64,000 nucleotides of DNA from Methanogenium sp. S4BF (GCF_029633965.1 NZ_CP091277.1:558001-622000); one strand, 5' to 3'. Shown: positions 42,917 to 52,385, counted from the first letter of the stretch. Numbers and translations: made by a program. Notes: a model not told the origin generated them from the sequence alone.

Positions 42917-43570
42917 ATGGCTGCAGGTGGACTGTTTCGGAATTATGCTGTAGATATTGTGCTCCTCCCCCCTCCTGAGGTGATGGAAGCTGCTATACAG
43001 ATCAACCGAATGCTCATTGAAAAGACCGGGGATGATGCAATACGGCTGGATATTGCCGAACAGATTCCCCATGTATCCCTTGCAATGGGATGCATCCCGG
43101 GGCGTAGTCTGTCACAACTGAATGTCCCTCTGGAACAGCTGGCAAACAGGCTTTTACCCATGGAGATTGGAATTGAAGGGCCGGTAACGGTTGTCACTGA
43201 ATCCGGTGACGCTGTGTCCGGCATTAATCTTGCAAAAGAGGACCCTCTCTTCGTCCTTCACCGCAGTGTTATGGCGCAGCTTGCTGCCTTATCAAAAGAA
43301 AAATGCACTCCTGCATCATTTGTCCGCGAGGAGAATGAGGAGCTGACTTCGTTTACGCTTGGCTATGTGCCGGATTTTGCGGAAAAAGCAGGATTCGAGC
43401 GTTACTCTCCGCATATTACTCTGGGAAATGGTGACGCAGCAGGGATAGAAAACCTTCCCGTGCTGCCGGAGAAAGCCACCTTTTCCACCCTTGCGATATG
43501 CCATCTGGGAAATCACTGTACCTGCCGGTCAGTGCTCTGGAGCAGCCCTGCAGGGGGAAAACGGGTCTGA
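42917..43570 (+). CDS. 2H phosphoesterase superfamily protein (2'-5' RNA ligase-like)
   Basis: The 217-residue protein has the two HxT/S tetrads of the 2H superfamily: PHVSLAMG near residue 52 and SPHITLGNG near residue 172. These enzymes hydrolyse or ligate 2',3'-cyclic phosphate RNA ends or cyclic nucleotides. Its last 42 bp overlap, in the convergent direction, the end of the DUF255 gene. It starts 20 bp after the FTR gene and may be the third gene of that transcript. Confidence 0.82.
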   Translation: MAAGGLFRNYAVDIVLLPPPEVMEAAIQINRMLIEKTGDDAIRLDIAEQIPHVSLAMGCIPGRSLSQLNVPLEQLANRLLPMEIGIEGPVTVVTESGDAVSGINLAKEDPLFVLHRSVMAQLAALSKEKCTPASFVREENEELTSFTLGYVPDFAEKAGFERYSPHITLGNGDAAGIENLPVLPEKATFSTLAICHLGNHCTCRSVLWSSPAGGKRV

Positions 43571-45613
43571 GAGCGGATAATCCTCAATATCATCAACATC
43601 GGTGAACGGCACAGAACAGGTTCCTTCCCTGCAGATGTAGAGGGTTGTTTTATTTTCTCTCTGCTTCATGGTCCGGGTGAAGGGTGCGGTTGCGGTAATA
43701 GCAGAGCTTTTGTCTGCTATGGTAATGGTCCTGAACGGCTGATATCCGTGGGTAAGCGCCTGCAGAAGGGATGCTGTTCCCTCCTGTCCGGGGACAATGA
43801 CGCATTCCTCACCGGAGTTCATATGCAGGTAGGCAGAGAGGAGGTGGCAGTACCCTGACGGTGCACGCATAATTTCAGGTGTAAAAGCACCCAGAATCCC
43901 GATTGCGTCCTCCTCATTTGCTGTCTCTGCTGTTATGCGGGCAAAAAGGACCAGTGATACGGCCAGCATGGAATTGCCGGACGGCATCGCACCGTCATAT
44001 GCAGTCTTCTGCCTTATGAGCGGCGTCTCTGCCCCGGTTGCTGTCATGTAATATCCTCCGTGTGTATTTTTGAATTGTCCGGACAGCACCCCGGTCAGAT
44101 TTTGTGCACACTCCAGCCAGACTGCATCGAAGGTTGCCTCGTAGAGCATGAGATAGCCCCAGAGCACAAATGCATAATCATCCAGTAGTGCTGCACCGGA
44201 TGAAACCCCCTGAAACCTGCTGTGGAGCAGTTCTTTTGGTTTCCCTGCCTCCGTGTACGGCAATGTCCCAGCAGCCTTTTCTGCTGCCCGGATGTACTCC
44301 GGATGGCCCAGTGATGTACCTGCATAGGCCAGCGCACCGATGCACAGCCCATTCCAGTCGGTGAGTATCTTGTCATCGCGGAACGGGAGTGGACGGCGGC
44401 TCCGCACCTTCAGAAGGTTGTTTCTGATACCCGTCCGGTTTTCAGAGGTGTACCAAAGGTTGGCTGCATCCCGTGATGCAAATGCCAGTGTCTGCCTGCC
44501 GCGGGGGAAGGTGTGTATATCTTCTATTGGATTCTCTTTTTCACTGATGTCAAATACCGAGAGGACTTCTTCTGTATACTCCTCTGCCGCTTCCCGGAGT
44601 TCTTCATATGTCCAGAGATAGGTACCTCCTTCTACGGTGTCACTGTCTGCATCTTCAGCAGAAAAAAATCCTCCCTCTTCAGCCTGCATTCTGGTGATGA
44701 GATACTCTGCGGTGTCTTCTGCGACCCGTTTATAGACGTTATTCTCCGTGGCACGCCACCCCTCAGTATAGGCATACAGCATCATCGCCTGGTCATAGAG
44801 CATCTTTTCAAAGTGAGGCGTTCGCCAGTCACGGGTGACTGAGTAGCGGTGGAACCCACCGCCGATATGGTCACAGATGCCTCCTGTGATCATGGCATCG
44901 AGGGTCTTCTCTGCCATTCTGCGTGCATCCGTGTTTCCACTGAATTTCCAGTATTTCAGCAGGAATACAATGGTATGGGGAGACGGGAATTTTGGTGTGG
45001 TCCCAAACCCGCCGTATTCTTCATCAAATGAACCGGAAAGCTCCCTGAATGCGGTATGCACTGCATCCCCTCCGAATGTTCCTTCAGGTGGATGGGCTGC
45101 CTGTTTTTCCATCGCAGCCCTGAGCTTTCCGGCTGAATCGCGTACTCCGGTATTATTCTTCTGCCAGAGGGTTACGATCTCCCCGAGGATGTCGATAAGG
45201 CCCTTTCGTCCGAACCTTCCGGTTTTCGGGATATAGGTGGCTGCAAAAAAGGGTTCCCTGTCTGGTGTCATGACAATCGAAAGCGGCCAGCCACCCGTTC
45301 CGGTCAGTGCCCGGGCAAATGCCATATAGACTGCGTCGATATCCGGCCGTTCTTCCCGATCAACCTTGATGCTGATAAATGAACGGTTCAGTATGGCAGC
45401 AACATCGGTGTCTTCAAAGGATTCATGGGCCATGACATGGCACCAGTGGCAGGACGAATAGCCAATGGAGAGAAAAATTGGTTTATTCTCCGTGTGTGCA
45501 CGGGAAAATGCCTCTTCGCACCAGGGATACCATACAACCGGGTTTTCGGCGTGCTGGAGGAGATAGGGGCTGTGAGTATCTTTGAGGTGATTTTGTGCAG
45601 GAGGGTTTGCCAT
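43529..45613 (-). CDS. DUF255 thioredoxin-domain protein (YyaL/SSP411 family)
   Basis: A 694-residue protein with the N-terminal thioredoxin-like part [41 protein letters not shown] (CHWC active site), then an alpha/alpha-barrel region ([31 protein letters not shown]) typical of the N-acylglucosamine 2-epimerase-like fold. The family has no settled activity. The last 42 bp overlap the 2H phosphoesterase gene on the opposite strand. No signal peptide is present. Confidence 0.9.
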   Translation of the reverse strand: MANPPAQNHLKDTHSPYLLQHAENPVVWYPWCEEAFSRAHTENKPIFLSIGYSSCHWCHVMAHESFEDTDVAAILNRSFISIKVDREERPDIDAVYMAFARALTGTGGWPLSIVMTPDREPFFAATYIPKTGRFGRKGLIDILGEIVTLWQKNNTGVRDSAGKLRAAMEKQAAHPPEGTFGGDAVHTAFRELSGSFDEEYGGFGTTPKFPSPHTIVFLLKYWKFSGNTDARRMAEKTLDAMITGGICDHIGGGFHRYSVTRDWRTPHFEKMLYDQAMMLYAYTEGWRATENNVYKRVAEDTAEYLITRMQAEEGGFFSAEDADSDTVEGGTYLWTYEELREAAEEYTEEVLSVFDISEKENPIEDIHTFPRGRQTLAFASRDAANLWYTSENRTGIRNNLLKVRSRRPLPFRDDKILTDWNGLCIGALAYAGTSLGHPEYIRAAEKAAGTLPYTEAGKPKELLHSRFQGVSSGAALLDDYAFVLWGYLMLYEATFDAVWLECAQNLTGVLSGQFKNTHGGYYMTATGAETPLIRQKTAYDGAMPSGNSMLAVSLVLFARITAETANEEDAIGILGAFTPEIMRAPSGYCHLLSAYLHMNSGEECVIVPGQEGTASLLQALTHGYQPFRTITIADKSSAITATAPFTRTMKQRENKTTLYICREGTCSVPFTDVDDIEDYPLSDPFSPCRAAPEH

Positions 45614-45803
45614 ATACCTTCAGGGCGGTATTCGGTATGGGGATTGAAATAATTATTGGGTGGGCAGATGGTCCGGGATTTTTGCCCGGTAAACAATCTG
45701 AAATCCGGCATCGAAAATCAGGCACCTGCCATGACCTGAATGTCTCGGTATCAACAAAACAGCACTGACAATAATAAAGAATTTCTCCGGGATGAAAATG
45801 ATA

Positions 45804-45833
45804 GAAAACAAAAAGGGAATTCAACATTCCCTT
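45804..45833 (-). terminator. Intrinsic-type terminator after tRNA-Arg
   Basis: On the minus strand AAGGGAAT-GTTGA-ATTCCCTT (45833-45813) forms a perfect 8-bp hairpin followed directly by TTTGTTTTC. It starts 4 nt after the tRNA 3' end. Confidence 0.7.
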
Positions 45834-45837
45834 ATTA

Positions 45838-45909
45838 CGCCCCGGCCGGGACTTGAACCCGGGTCGAAAGCTCCGGAGGCTTCCAGGATATCCACTACCC
45901 TACCGGGAC
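45838..45909 (-). tRNA. tRNA-Arg (anticodon CCG)
   Basis: Read on the minus strand, acceptor GTCCCGG pairs with CCGGGGC (one G-U pair), the anticodon stem GAAGC/GCTTT(C) holds loop CTCCGGA (anticodon CCG), and the T-loop is TTCAAGT. It is 72 nt with a G discriminator and has no intron. A TAATATCATT element (45931-45940) about 25 bp upstream and a terminator hairpin downstream define a single-tRNA transcription unit. Confidence 0.95.
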
Positions 45910-45930
45910 CTGCCTCATAATATTCATCTC

Positions 45931-45940
45931 AATGATATTA
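45931..45940 (-). promoter_or_regulatory. TATA box for tRNA-Arg
   Basis: TAATATCATT on the minus strand is centred about 26 bp before the mature 5' end at 45909. Confidence 0.5.
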
Positions 45941-45975
45941 AGGGATTTCCCTCTGTGAGGGGAAAAACAGTGGTT

Positions 45976-47004
45976 TTAGTATTTTTTCTGGTTATAGAGC
46001 GCCCAGATCTTGCAGGCGCCTTCATGGCTGACCATGCACGGTCCGACGGGTTTGCGGGGTGTGCAGGCTTTTCCGAAGAGTTTGCAGTCGGTAGGGTCTG
46101 CCACACCGCGCAGCACCCGGTCACAGATGCATGCCGAATGTTTCTCAACATGTTTGATCTCGATGCCGAATTTCTTCTGGGCATCATAAATGGCATATTT
46201 ATCCTTCAGCCTGAGACCGGAACCCGGAATAACCGGGAATCCCCGCCACTCCACATCGCAGGGCTCAAAGACTTCATACATCATTCTCATCGCTTTTGGG
46301 TTGCCTTCGCGGGAGACTGCACGCGGGTATGCATTTTCAACCTCTGCCCTGCCCTCTTTGACCTGTTTGACAAGCATCAGAAGACCGAGCAGAATATCCT
46401 CCGGTTCAAATCCGGCGACAACCTGCGGCACCGGAAACTGTTCATACTCCTCGTATCCGGCAACCACACAGACATGGCCGGGCAGCATGAAGCCGTGCAG
46501 GTTTGCCTCACCCTGTTCGAGGAGGTACTTCATTGCAGGCGGAACGAACCGGTGACAGCTGAGAATGCTGAAATTTTCCGGTGGCTCCTGCAGAATCGTG
46601 GCAGCGACAGTGGGTGCAGTCGTCTCAAATCCGACAGAGATAAAAACAACCTCCCGGTCAGTCTTCTCTGCTATTTCAACAGCCTTATGGACACCCTGCA
46701 CAACACGGACATCTTTCCCGTATTCTTCAAGGGCGCCTTTTGTGCCGGGCACCCGTATCAGGTCCCCATAGGTTGCAATGATACAGTCTTTTTCCGCCAG
46801 TTCAATAGCGGCATCAATCTCACCCTGAGGGGTGATGCACACCGGGCATCCGGGCCCCATGACAATCTTCAGTCCAGCCGGCAGAATACTTCGCAGTCCT
46901 GCATGCGCAATTGCCGCCTCATGCGTACCGCAGATGTGCATGAATGTATAGGGTTTGTCGATCTCTTCTTTGAGAGCCTTGAGAATATCTGATCCATCTG
47001 CCAT
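45976..47004 (-). CDS. hypD: Hydrogenase maturation protein HypD
   Basis: The 342-residue iron-sulfur protein has FMHICGTHE, VMGPGCPVCITP, FETTAPTVA and the C-terminal cysteine-rich part (ACICDRVLRG, CKLFGKACTP, GPCMVSHEGAC) that holds the 4Fe-4S cluster. HypD with HypC assembles the Fe(CN)2CO unit from cyanide delivered by HypE. It is separated by 43 kb from hypCAE, and no other hyp gene is beside it. ATG 47004 is preferred; ATG 47013 is possible. Confidence 0.95.
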   Translation of the reverse strand: MADGSDILKALKEEIDKPYTFMHICGTHEAAIAHAGLRSILPAGLKIVMGPGCPVCITPQGEIDAAIELAEKDCIIATYGDLIRVPGTKGALEEYGKDVRVVQGVHKAVEIAEKTDREVVFISVGFETTAPTVAATILQEPPENFSILSCHRFVPPAMKYLLEQGEANLHGFMLPGHVCVVAGYEEYEQFPVPQVVAGFEPEDILLGLLMLVKQVKEGRAEVENAYPRAVSREGNPKAMRMMYEVFEPCDVEWRGFPVIPGSGLRLKDKYAIYDAQKKFGIEIKHVEKHSACICDRVLRGVADPTDCKLFGKACTPRKPVGPCMVSHEGACKIWALYNQKKY

Positions 47005-47049
47005 ATTAATCATTATTTTTATAGTTGCCTGCAAAAAAGACTATCTCAT

Positions 47050-48075
47050 ATGTCTGAGATATGGATTGCGGCGGGAATCATTTTTATTGGGATAATTGCA
47101 GCCTATACCATTGCCCGGGTGTTTAAATGGCTCCGGCAGAGGGCTGATCTAACCGAATCCCGGTTTGATGATATCCTTGTCATGTCGTTTGGAAAACCAA
47201 TTATTGCGGGAATACTCTTTTTTTCATTTTTCCTTGCGATGGGATATATCACCATCCCTGAGGGGTATACATGGATTGTCGAAGGCAAATTTCTGAATTC
47301 GGTGTACATACTTCTGGGTGCCTGGGTTGTCTCGATATTTGTTGAGAACTTCATAAAATTATATGGTCAGTGGCTTTCTGCCAAAACAGAGAGTGAACTT
47401 GACGATAAAATTATGGACATTCTTGAAATTGCTGCCCGGTACATCATCTGGTTTATCGCGATTCTCATCGTCCTTTCATATCTGAATATTGATATTACTC
47501 CGCTCATTGCCGCAGGAGGGGTCTTCGGACTGGCCGTTGCTCTTGCGGCACAGGATCTGATATCCAATTTCTTCGGCGGTGCACTCATTGTCGTTGACAA
47601 ACCCTTTGCCATCGGTGACCGGATAAAGATTGACGGGTACCTTGGGGATGTGGAGAGTGTAGGGCCGAGAAGCACGAGAATCAAGACCCTTGATTACCAG
47701 TTGCTGACCATTCCGAATTCAAAAATCGCGAACAGTGTTGTCACCAATTATGCAATGCCGGATGTCAAACTGAAGGTGAAGATTCCTGTTTCTGTTGCGT
47801 ACGGGAGTGATATACACCGGGTAAAAGAGATCCTCCTTGAAATCTGCCATGATGCGGCAGTGAGTACCCCGTATATCCTGATGGATCCTGTTCCCACGGT
47901 ATATTTCCTGGAATTCGGGGCGTCAAGTCTGGATTTTATGATGGTTCTCTGGGCAAAAAAGTTCAATATGTCATGGGAAATTAAAGATCACATTAATTTT
48001 GAGATTGAACGCAGGTTTGCTGAGGAGGGAATCGAAATACCGTTCCCGCAGATGGATGTGCATATGCGGGAGTAA
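47050..48075 (+). CDS. MscS-family mechanosensitive channel
   Basis: The 341-residue protein has four or so helices (IWIAAGIIFIGIIAAYTIARVF, IIAGILFFSFFLAMGY, the helix near 80-105 and IIWFIAILIVLSYLNI), then the pore-lining helix and core VFGLAVALAAQDLISNFFGGALIVVDKPFAIGDRIKI with the beta-domain. It releases solutes at low osmolarity. TTTTTATAG (47016-47024) is well placed for a nearly leaderless mRNA. It diverges from hypD across 45 bp. Confidence 0.93.
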   Translation: MSEIWIAAGIIFIGIIAAYTIARVFKWLRQRADLTESRFDDILVMSFGKPIIAGILFFSFFLAMGYITIPEGYTWIVEGKFLNSVYILLGAWVVSIFVENFIKLYGQWLSAKTESELDDKIMDILEIAARYIIWFIAILIVLSYLNIDITPLIAAGGVFGLAVALAAQDLISNFFGGALIVVDKPFAIGDRIKIDGYLGDVESVGPRSTRIKTLDYQLLTIPNSKIANSVVTNYAMPDVKLKVKIPVSVAYGSDIHRVKEILLEICHDAAVSTPYILMDPVPTVYFLEFGASSLDFMMVLWAKKFNMSWEIKDHINFEIERRFAEEGIEIPFPQMDVHMRE

Positions 48076-48078
48076 TCC

Positions 48079-48621
48079 CTATTCTTCAATAATTTCATCC
48101 ACAAATGTGGTCAGCTGTATCATAAACCCCGGGTCAAGCCCGTTTTTTGCTGCAAAGAGTACACCATGGATATCAGACAGCCGGATTTTGTTTGTGAGAT
48201 AATGAAGAAATTTTGATATTTTCGCTGATGATACATAGATGAGCATGGTGCTGATTGAGTCAAGCACAATGCACACATCTTCATTCTCAAATTTGTTCAG
48301 CGCTTTTGTAAGTGCAATTCCAATTTCGGTGAGATCGCCCGGGTTACTGATAAAGAGTGTATCCTTTGTGTCCTGTTCGTCTTTCCCCAACGCATAATTC
48401 GTTATGGTGTCGATAAAATAGACCTTCTCAGGGTTAATATCAGCACGGGCATACATCTTTGAGAGAATCATGGATGGCTGGTTTGAGGTGATCATAATCA
48501 CATGGAATCCATCTGCGGTAATACGCTGTACAACATCTGTATTCACTTTTTTAAGGAGATGGGCCTCGGACTGAACAAGTATTATCTGCTCTGATGTCAG
48601 ATCCCCGGGATTAATCACCAA
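48079..48621 (-). CDS. Degenerate KaiC/RecA-like protein linked to a PAS sensor
   Basis: The 180-residue protein resembles a KaiC-type RecA fold without a P-loop: EQIILVQSEAHLLKKV instead of a Walker A, then FHVIMITSNQPSMILSKMY, KVYFIDTITNYAL and a Walker B-like DVCIVLDSISTMLIYV. ATP-less RecA-like sensory domains (MEDS/DUF835-type) are common in archaeal signalling. It starts 14 bp after the PAS gene stop and so is its operon partner. A sensor or adaptor role is inferred. Confidence 0.7.
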   Translation of the reverse strand: MVINPGDLTSEQIILVQSEAHLLKKVNTDVVQRITADGFHVIMITSNQPSMILSKMYARADINPEKVYFIDTITNYALGKDEQDTKDTLFISNPGDLTEIGIALTKALNKFENEDVCIVLDSISTMLIYVSSAKISKFLHYLTNKIRLSDIHGVLFAAKNGLDPGFMIQLTTFVDEIIEE

Positions 48622-48635
48622 CTATCTCTGCTCCT

Positions 48636-49676
48636 TTACTGAATGGTATCTGGTAATATCACTTCTTCTGTGTCTTTGAAGTGGCCGATTATCGCCTGTG
48701 AGAGTTCCCTGAGATTATGATTTATTTGTGAGAGTGCTTTCTGCTGCACCTGCAGTTCAATGAGAATATCTTCATCGTCAAAATCTCCCTCTCTGATGCG
48801 TTCAATCAGGGATGTGATATTCCCTTCTACCAGTTCTGCAGGATGGTTCAGGCGCATTGTTGCTTCAGATATATAGCCCCTCATTGTCTGTTGCATTGAC
48901 AGCTCCTGTGTCATATCCCTGATGATTGCAGAGATGCCCTCAACTGCGCCCTCCTCACCGGATATTGGTGAAAATGTAATAGAGGTGGTAATCATTTTTT
49001 GTGCCTTTGAAAGGCATGCGATATTCCCTCTGAAATCCTGCCCTGATGTAACATTCATGAGAATGGATGCAAAGAAATCCTTCTTCTCATCCGGGATATG
49101 ACGGGAAAACGGTTCTCCAATACTTTCTGTAGCCTCGTATCCGAATATCTCCTCTGCGGCACGGTTCCATGTCAGAATTGACCCATCCGGGCTTATACCA
49201 ACAATTGCATCGTGTGATGAATTGACGATTTCACTCAGAAGAAGTGCATCGCTTTCGCTTTGCCGGGCGTGGGTTACGTCTGTTCCGGTAGTTACATACA
49301 GTTGCGGGGACAGAACGGTTTCAGGAATTCGCTCAATTGTCCAGGAGATATAGCGGATCTGTTTATTTTTTGTTTTAATTTTTGTTTCATAATGAACGGA
49401 TTTAGTACTTTTTTTCCTGAATGTATCTCTGACAGAGGCAATTATTTCACGATACGTGCTGTCAGGATACGCTACCCTGAGCAGAGTAGCCATATCGGGG
49501 ACCTCAGCATGAGAATAACCGGTTAAAATCTCTGCTGCCCGGTTCCACAGGAATATTTCTCCGGTATCATCTGTACAGAAAATAATCAGGTGATCAGTGT
49601 TCTGTATTACCTGTGGGAGTATGGTGTGTAGAATTACAGCAGTGGTGGTCTGGGGTGTTCCTTCTTTGCCCGGCAT
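48636..49676 (-). CDS. Two-PAS-domain sensor protein without kinase domain
   Basis: A 346-residue cytoplasmic protein. PAS1 covers about 22-135 (LIIFCTDDTGEIFLWNRAAEILTGY) and PAS2 about 145-258 (HDAIVGISPDGSILTWNRAAEEIFGYE, ending IIRDMTQE). A helical C-terminal region (YISEATMRLNHPAELVEGNITSLIERIREGDFDDEDILIELQVQQKALSQINHNLRELSQAI) takes the place of a kinase core; no HATPase motif is present. The TATA box lies inside a 9-bp inverted repeat upstream. Confidence 0.83.
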   Translation of the reverse strand: MPGKEGTPQTTTAVILHTILPQVIQNTDHLIIFCTDDTGEIFLWNRAAEILTGYSHAEVPDMATLLRVAYPDSTYREIIASVRDTFRKKSTKSVHYETKIKTKNKQIRYISWTIERIPETVLSPQLYVTTGTDVTHARQSESDALLLSEIVNSSHDAIVGISPDGSILTWNRAAEEIFGYEATESIGEPFSRHIPDEKKDFFASILMNVTSGQDFRGNIACLSKAQKMITTSITFSPISGEEGAVEGISAIIRDMTQELSMQQTMRGYISEATMRLNHPAELVEGNITSLIERIREGDFDDEDILIELQVQQKALSQINHNLRELSQAIIGHFKDTEEVILPDTIQ

Positions 49677-49698
49677 TGTCCCTCTCCGAATCGGTGAT

Positions 49699-49723
49699 AT
49701 GCATATATATTCTTTATATGCAT
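49699..49723. promoter_or_regulatory. Inverted repeat around the PAS-gene TATA box
   Basis: ATGCATATA (49699-49707) and TATATGCAT (49715-49723) are perfect inverted arms with a 7-nt spacer. The minus-strand TATA AATATATATGC (49711-49701) for the PAS gene overlaps the left arm. Confidence 0.45.
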
Positions 49724-49826
49724 AAAGGCGTTATCTCTTACCTGAATACCCAGATTCCATTGAGCAATGTGTACTGGTGTAGTATAAAGAAGGTTTTTGT
49801 TTACCGCCGTTCTGAGGGAATGAGTT

Positions 49827-49836
49827 TAGTATAAAT
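49827..49836 (+). promoter_or_regulatory. TATA box for the TIM-barrel gene
   Basis: TAGTATAAAT is centred about 24-26 bp before ATG 49855, consistent with a leaderless mRNA. Confidence 0.55.
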
Positions 49837-49854
49837 GGTTCACAATACTCCACT

Positions 49855-50571
49855 ATGATGGGTATATCGACCTCATGTCTGCACGACCGGCCGCTTGAAG
49901 AGGCATTGGAAACTCTTTCGGGAATGACTGATTTTGTAGAGATTATGGATGATGGCCCTCATTACTGCCGGTCTGCAGAGGTTCCCGATCAGTTTTCCTT
50001 CCGGTATTCAATTCATGCTCCGTCACGGGGAGTGAATATTGCAAGTACCCTTGAACCGATTCGCCTCGCGAGTGTTGAGGTAATCTCAGAAGCCCTGACA
50101 ATCGCAGGTGAACTGAATGCAAATGTTGTCATCCATCCTGGGTATTCTGCATGGATTGGAGGCCGGGTATCATCACTTCAGGCCCTCCGTCTTTCACTTG
50201 ATGATGTCCTGACCAGGGCTGATGAGAACGGTGTCACAATCTTTATTGAAAATATGCCAAAATGGCCCTACTTTTTTTTCTGCACCCCTGATGACTACCC
50301 GTATTTTGATGACTGCAACATCTGTCTGGACGTCGGGCATGCATTTATGTCCGGGGCTCTTGATTCATTCCTTTGTCTCCCGTTTGCGCACTGCCATATC
50401 CATGATAACAATGCAGCAGAGGACAGCCATTCTCCGGTGGGAAGCGGGAGTATTGACTGGAAGAATGTACTGGGCATCCTGAAGCAGAGAAAGGTGGAGC
50501 CTGTCCTTGAAGTACGATCTCCGGAGGCCGCAAATGCCAGTCTTTCTACTCTTAAATCTTTTGGTTTTTAA
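49855..50571 (+). CDS. Sugar phosphate isomerase/epimerase-type TIM-barrel protein
   Basis: The 238-residue protein has the xylose-isomerase-like/AP endonuclease 2 barrel pattern: FRYSIHAPSRGVNIAS, NVVIHPGYSAW, VTIFIENMPKW, ICLDVGHAFMSG and CHIHDNN, carrying the His/Glu/Asp metal ligands. The substrate is unknown. A short GACCC/GGGTC hairpin (about 50619-50638) follows the stop. ATG 49855 and 49858 are adjacent alternatives. Confidence 0.82.
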   Translation: MMGISTSCLHDRPLEEALETLSGMTDFVEIMDDGPHYCRSAEVPDQFSFRYSIHAPSRGVNIASTLEPIRLASVEVISEALTIAGELNANVVIHPGYSAWIGGRVSSLQALRLSLDDVLTRADENGVTIFIENMPKWPYFFFCTPDDYPYFDDCNICLDVGHAFMSGALDSFLCLPFAHCHIHDNNAAEDSHSPVGSGSIDWKNVLGILKQRKVEPVLEVRSPEAANASLSTLKSFGF

Positions 50572-50719
50572 TGGTAATTTCGTGGCAGAATGGCAGGATG
50601 TCTGCGCACGCAGGGATTTTGACCCCTAAAGTAGGGTCATGAATACCCGTTTCTGAGAACAATTTCAATACTATTTTATACGTATGAAATCGACCTTGTA
50701 ATACACTCTTATGATGAGT

Positions 50720-50791
50720 GCCTCAGTGGCTTAGTGGCATAGCGCGTCCTTGGTAAGGACGAGGTCGCGAGTTCAACTCTCGCCTGAGGCT
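50720..50791 (+). tRNA. tRNA-Thr (anticodon GGT)
   Basis: Acceptor GCCTCAG (50720-50726) pairs with CTGAGGC (50784-50790). The anticodon stem CGTCC/GGACG carries loop TTGGTAA (anticodon GGT), and the T-arm is GCGAG-TTCAACT-CTCGC. It is 72 nt, with no intron and no encoded CCA. Confidence 0.95.
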
Positions 50792-51408
50792 TCATGGGTC
50801 GTTGTTTCGGCCCCGGTTCTTTTCTTTTGGTCGTTATTTCTGATAACTGTGAATATCTGAAATGAATATGCGGGATTGACCTGTTTATATTTGAGATTCA
50901 TTATCTGTAAAACGGGTAATCATTATACATCTGGAAAAGGTGTGATGCTCTGAACCCGGAGGGCAGTTTGCACCCCGAACGCGGTTGTTCATTTACATGT
51001 AATTCTTCATTAAGCCAATCTGTCACCGTTGACCTGCAGAGTGCATGGAAAATAACGCATACTTCCGAATTTTGTTTTGAAAGGACATTGTTGGTTCGCA
51101 TGAGGGGGTGAAATCATTCGGTTTTTCTCTTTAATCAGGGGGTGTCCGGTGGTGTCGATATGCTAAAGGGGCGCCTGAAGGGCGGGAGCTGTCTGATTCT
51201 GGTTTAGAAATATTTTTCCGCCCTTGCAGAAATGGAGATCTTATAAGACTGCATGAAAGTGACTGCATGAAAGTTTCTTTTCTGATTATCGGGGTGAAAA
51301 TCACGTTCATACATGGCAAAATATTTGTTCCGAAGAGTTTCTGTGCCCGTTTCAAAACCTCGTACTTAAATTATCAGAAATCGGAGCTGATAATAAAATT
51401 TCAACCGG
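50792..51408. other. Gene-poor region between tRNA-Thr and an MscS gene
   Basis: About 617 bp. Two small minus-strand open frames (50901-51101 and 51131-51355) show no protein-like features. A 14-bp unit GACTGCATGAAAGT is repeated in tandem at 51247-51260 and 51261-51274. Nothing else stands out. Confidence 0.45.
51247..51274. repeat. Tandem direct repeat of 14 bp
   Basis: GACTGCATGAAAGT occurs twice without a spacer. It looks like a simple duplication in noncoding DNA. Confidence 0.8.
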
Positions 51409-52353
51409 TTAACTCCTGAGAAGTTCAACCGTATGTCTCCCCTGAATCTCCATGCTTTCACTTGCAATAGAATACGTCTTTGCAGCCGCAACATCTTCTA
51501 GGATTTTTCTGTTCAATATATCACTTAGTATTCTTCTGGTCTTTGTGTTTGTTACATATCGTATGCCAAGTTCGACCCAGTTATCGGTCAGTTTTACATA
51601 TACTGCAGGTTCCGTGACTTTTTTCGGAAGATAATATTTTTCACCCAGCCTCTCCACTTCAATCTCTGCCTGTAGGGTGATCTCCCCTGTTTCTGCCTTT
51701 ACGATCTCCAGAAAATTGTTGATTGCTGCTTTCCAGTCGCTCTCATATGTCAGTGGTATTCTGATTTCATCCCAGATGAATTCGTGATCTTTTGTATAAT
51801 TGAATATCCTGCCTGAGATTACGATTGAGTTGGGAAGAATTATCAGGCGTCCTGTTGGCTGTTCGGCATCAATCCATCCCTTAATCTCCATCATTGTCGT
51901 GTTCAGAATACCAATGTCCATAATATCTCCAATGGAACCTTCAACCTCTATACGGTCTCCGATTTTGTAGATACTTGTCAGAGCAATGATGATGCCACCG
52001 ACAAAATTCCTGAACAGATCCTGGAGCGCAATTGCAATGCCGGCAGCGAGAATACCATATGATATCACAAGGGATTCGGTATTTTCAACCCAAATCTGGA
52101 TAATCAGAACCAAGAAGATTGCGGCGGATATTATGAGAATCCCTTTATTAAATGTAAACTGTGTTTTTCTGTCCTTTATTACTTTTTTTGCAATTATCTC
52201 GGTTATAATTTTATAGCCGCAAAATATTGTTCCCATGAGGAGTAATGACAAAAAAATTCTGAAGTATATCGGATCTTCTAAAAAATCGTTGAGAAACCAG
52301 AATATGGCAGAGCCGGAGAACAGAATTATGGGGATAATATAATTCCGCAGCAT
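51409..52353 (-). CDS. MscS-family mechanosensitive channel, second copy
   Basis: A 314-residue MscS protein with two or three N-terminal helices (IIPIILFSGSAIFWFLN, IFLSLLLMGTIFCGYKIIT, LIISAAIFLVLIIQIWV), then the pore and core AAGIAIALQDLFRNFVGGIIIALTSIYKIGDRIEVEGSIGDI. The C-terminal beta/alpha cage is shorter than in the 47 kb copy. The two differ enough to be distinct lineages rather than a recent duplication. A TATA ACATATATGTA (about 52375-52385) lies 27 bp upstream. Confidence 0.9.
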   Translation of the reverse strand: MLRNYIIPIILFSGSAIFWFLNDFLEDPIYFRIFLSLLLMGTIFCGYKIITEIIAKKVIKDRKTQFTFNKGILIISAAIFLVLIIQIWVENTESLVISYGILAAGIAIALQDLFRNFVGGIIIALTSIYKIGDRIEVEGSIGDIMDIGILNTTMMEIKGWIDAEQPTGRLIILPNSIVISGRIFNYTKDHEFIWDEIRIPLTYESDWKAAINNFLEIVKAETGEITLQAEIEVERLGEKYYLPKKVTEPAVYVKLTDNWVELGIRYVTNTKTRRILSDILNRKILEDVAAAKTYSIASESMEIQGRHTVELLRS

Positions 52354-52374
52354 AATCTGAATACATTAAGGAAA

Positions 52375-52385
52375 TACATATATGT
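52375..52385 (-). promoter_or_regulatory. TATA box for the second MscS gene
   Basis: ACATATATGTA on the minus strand is centred 27 bp before the ATG at 52353, consistent with a leaderless mRNA. The sequence is itself palindromic. Confidence 0.55.

Noticed and set aside
43529-43570. Convergent 42-bp overlap of the 2H phosphoesterase and DUF255 genes as a regulatory antisense
   Set aside because: Short tail-to-tail overlaps are common in compact genomes, and both C-terminal tails look unconserved.
47016-47024. One TATA element shared by hypD and the MscS gene in both directions
   Set aside because: The spacing works for the MscS gene, but for hypD the predicted start would fall inside its coding sequence.
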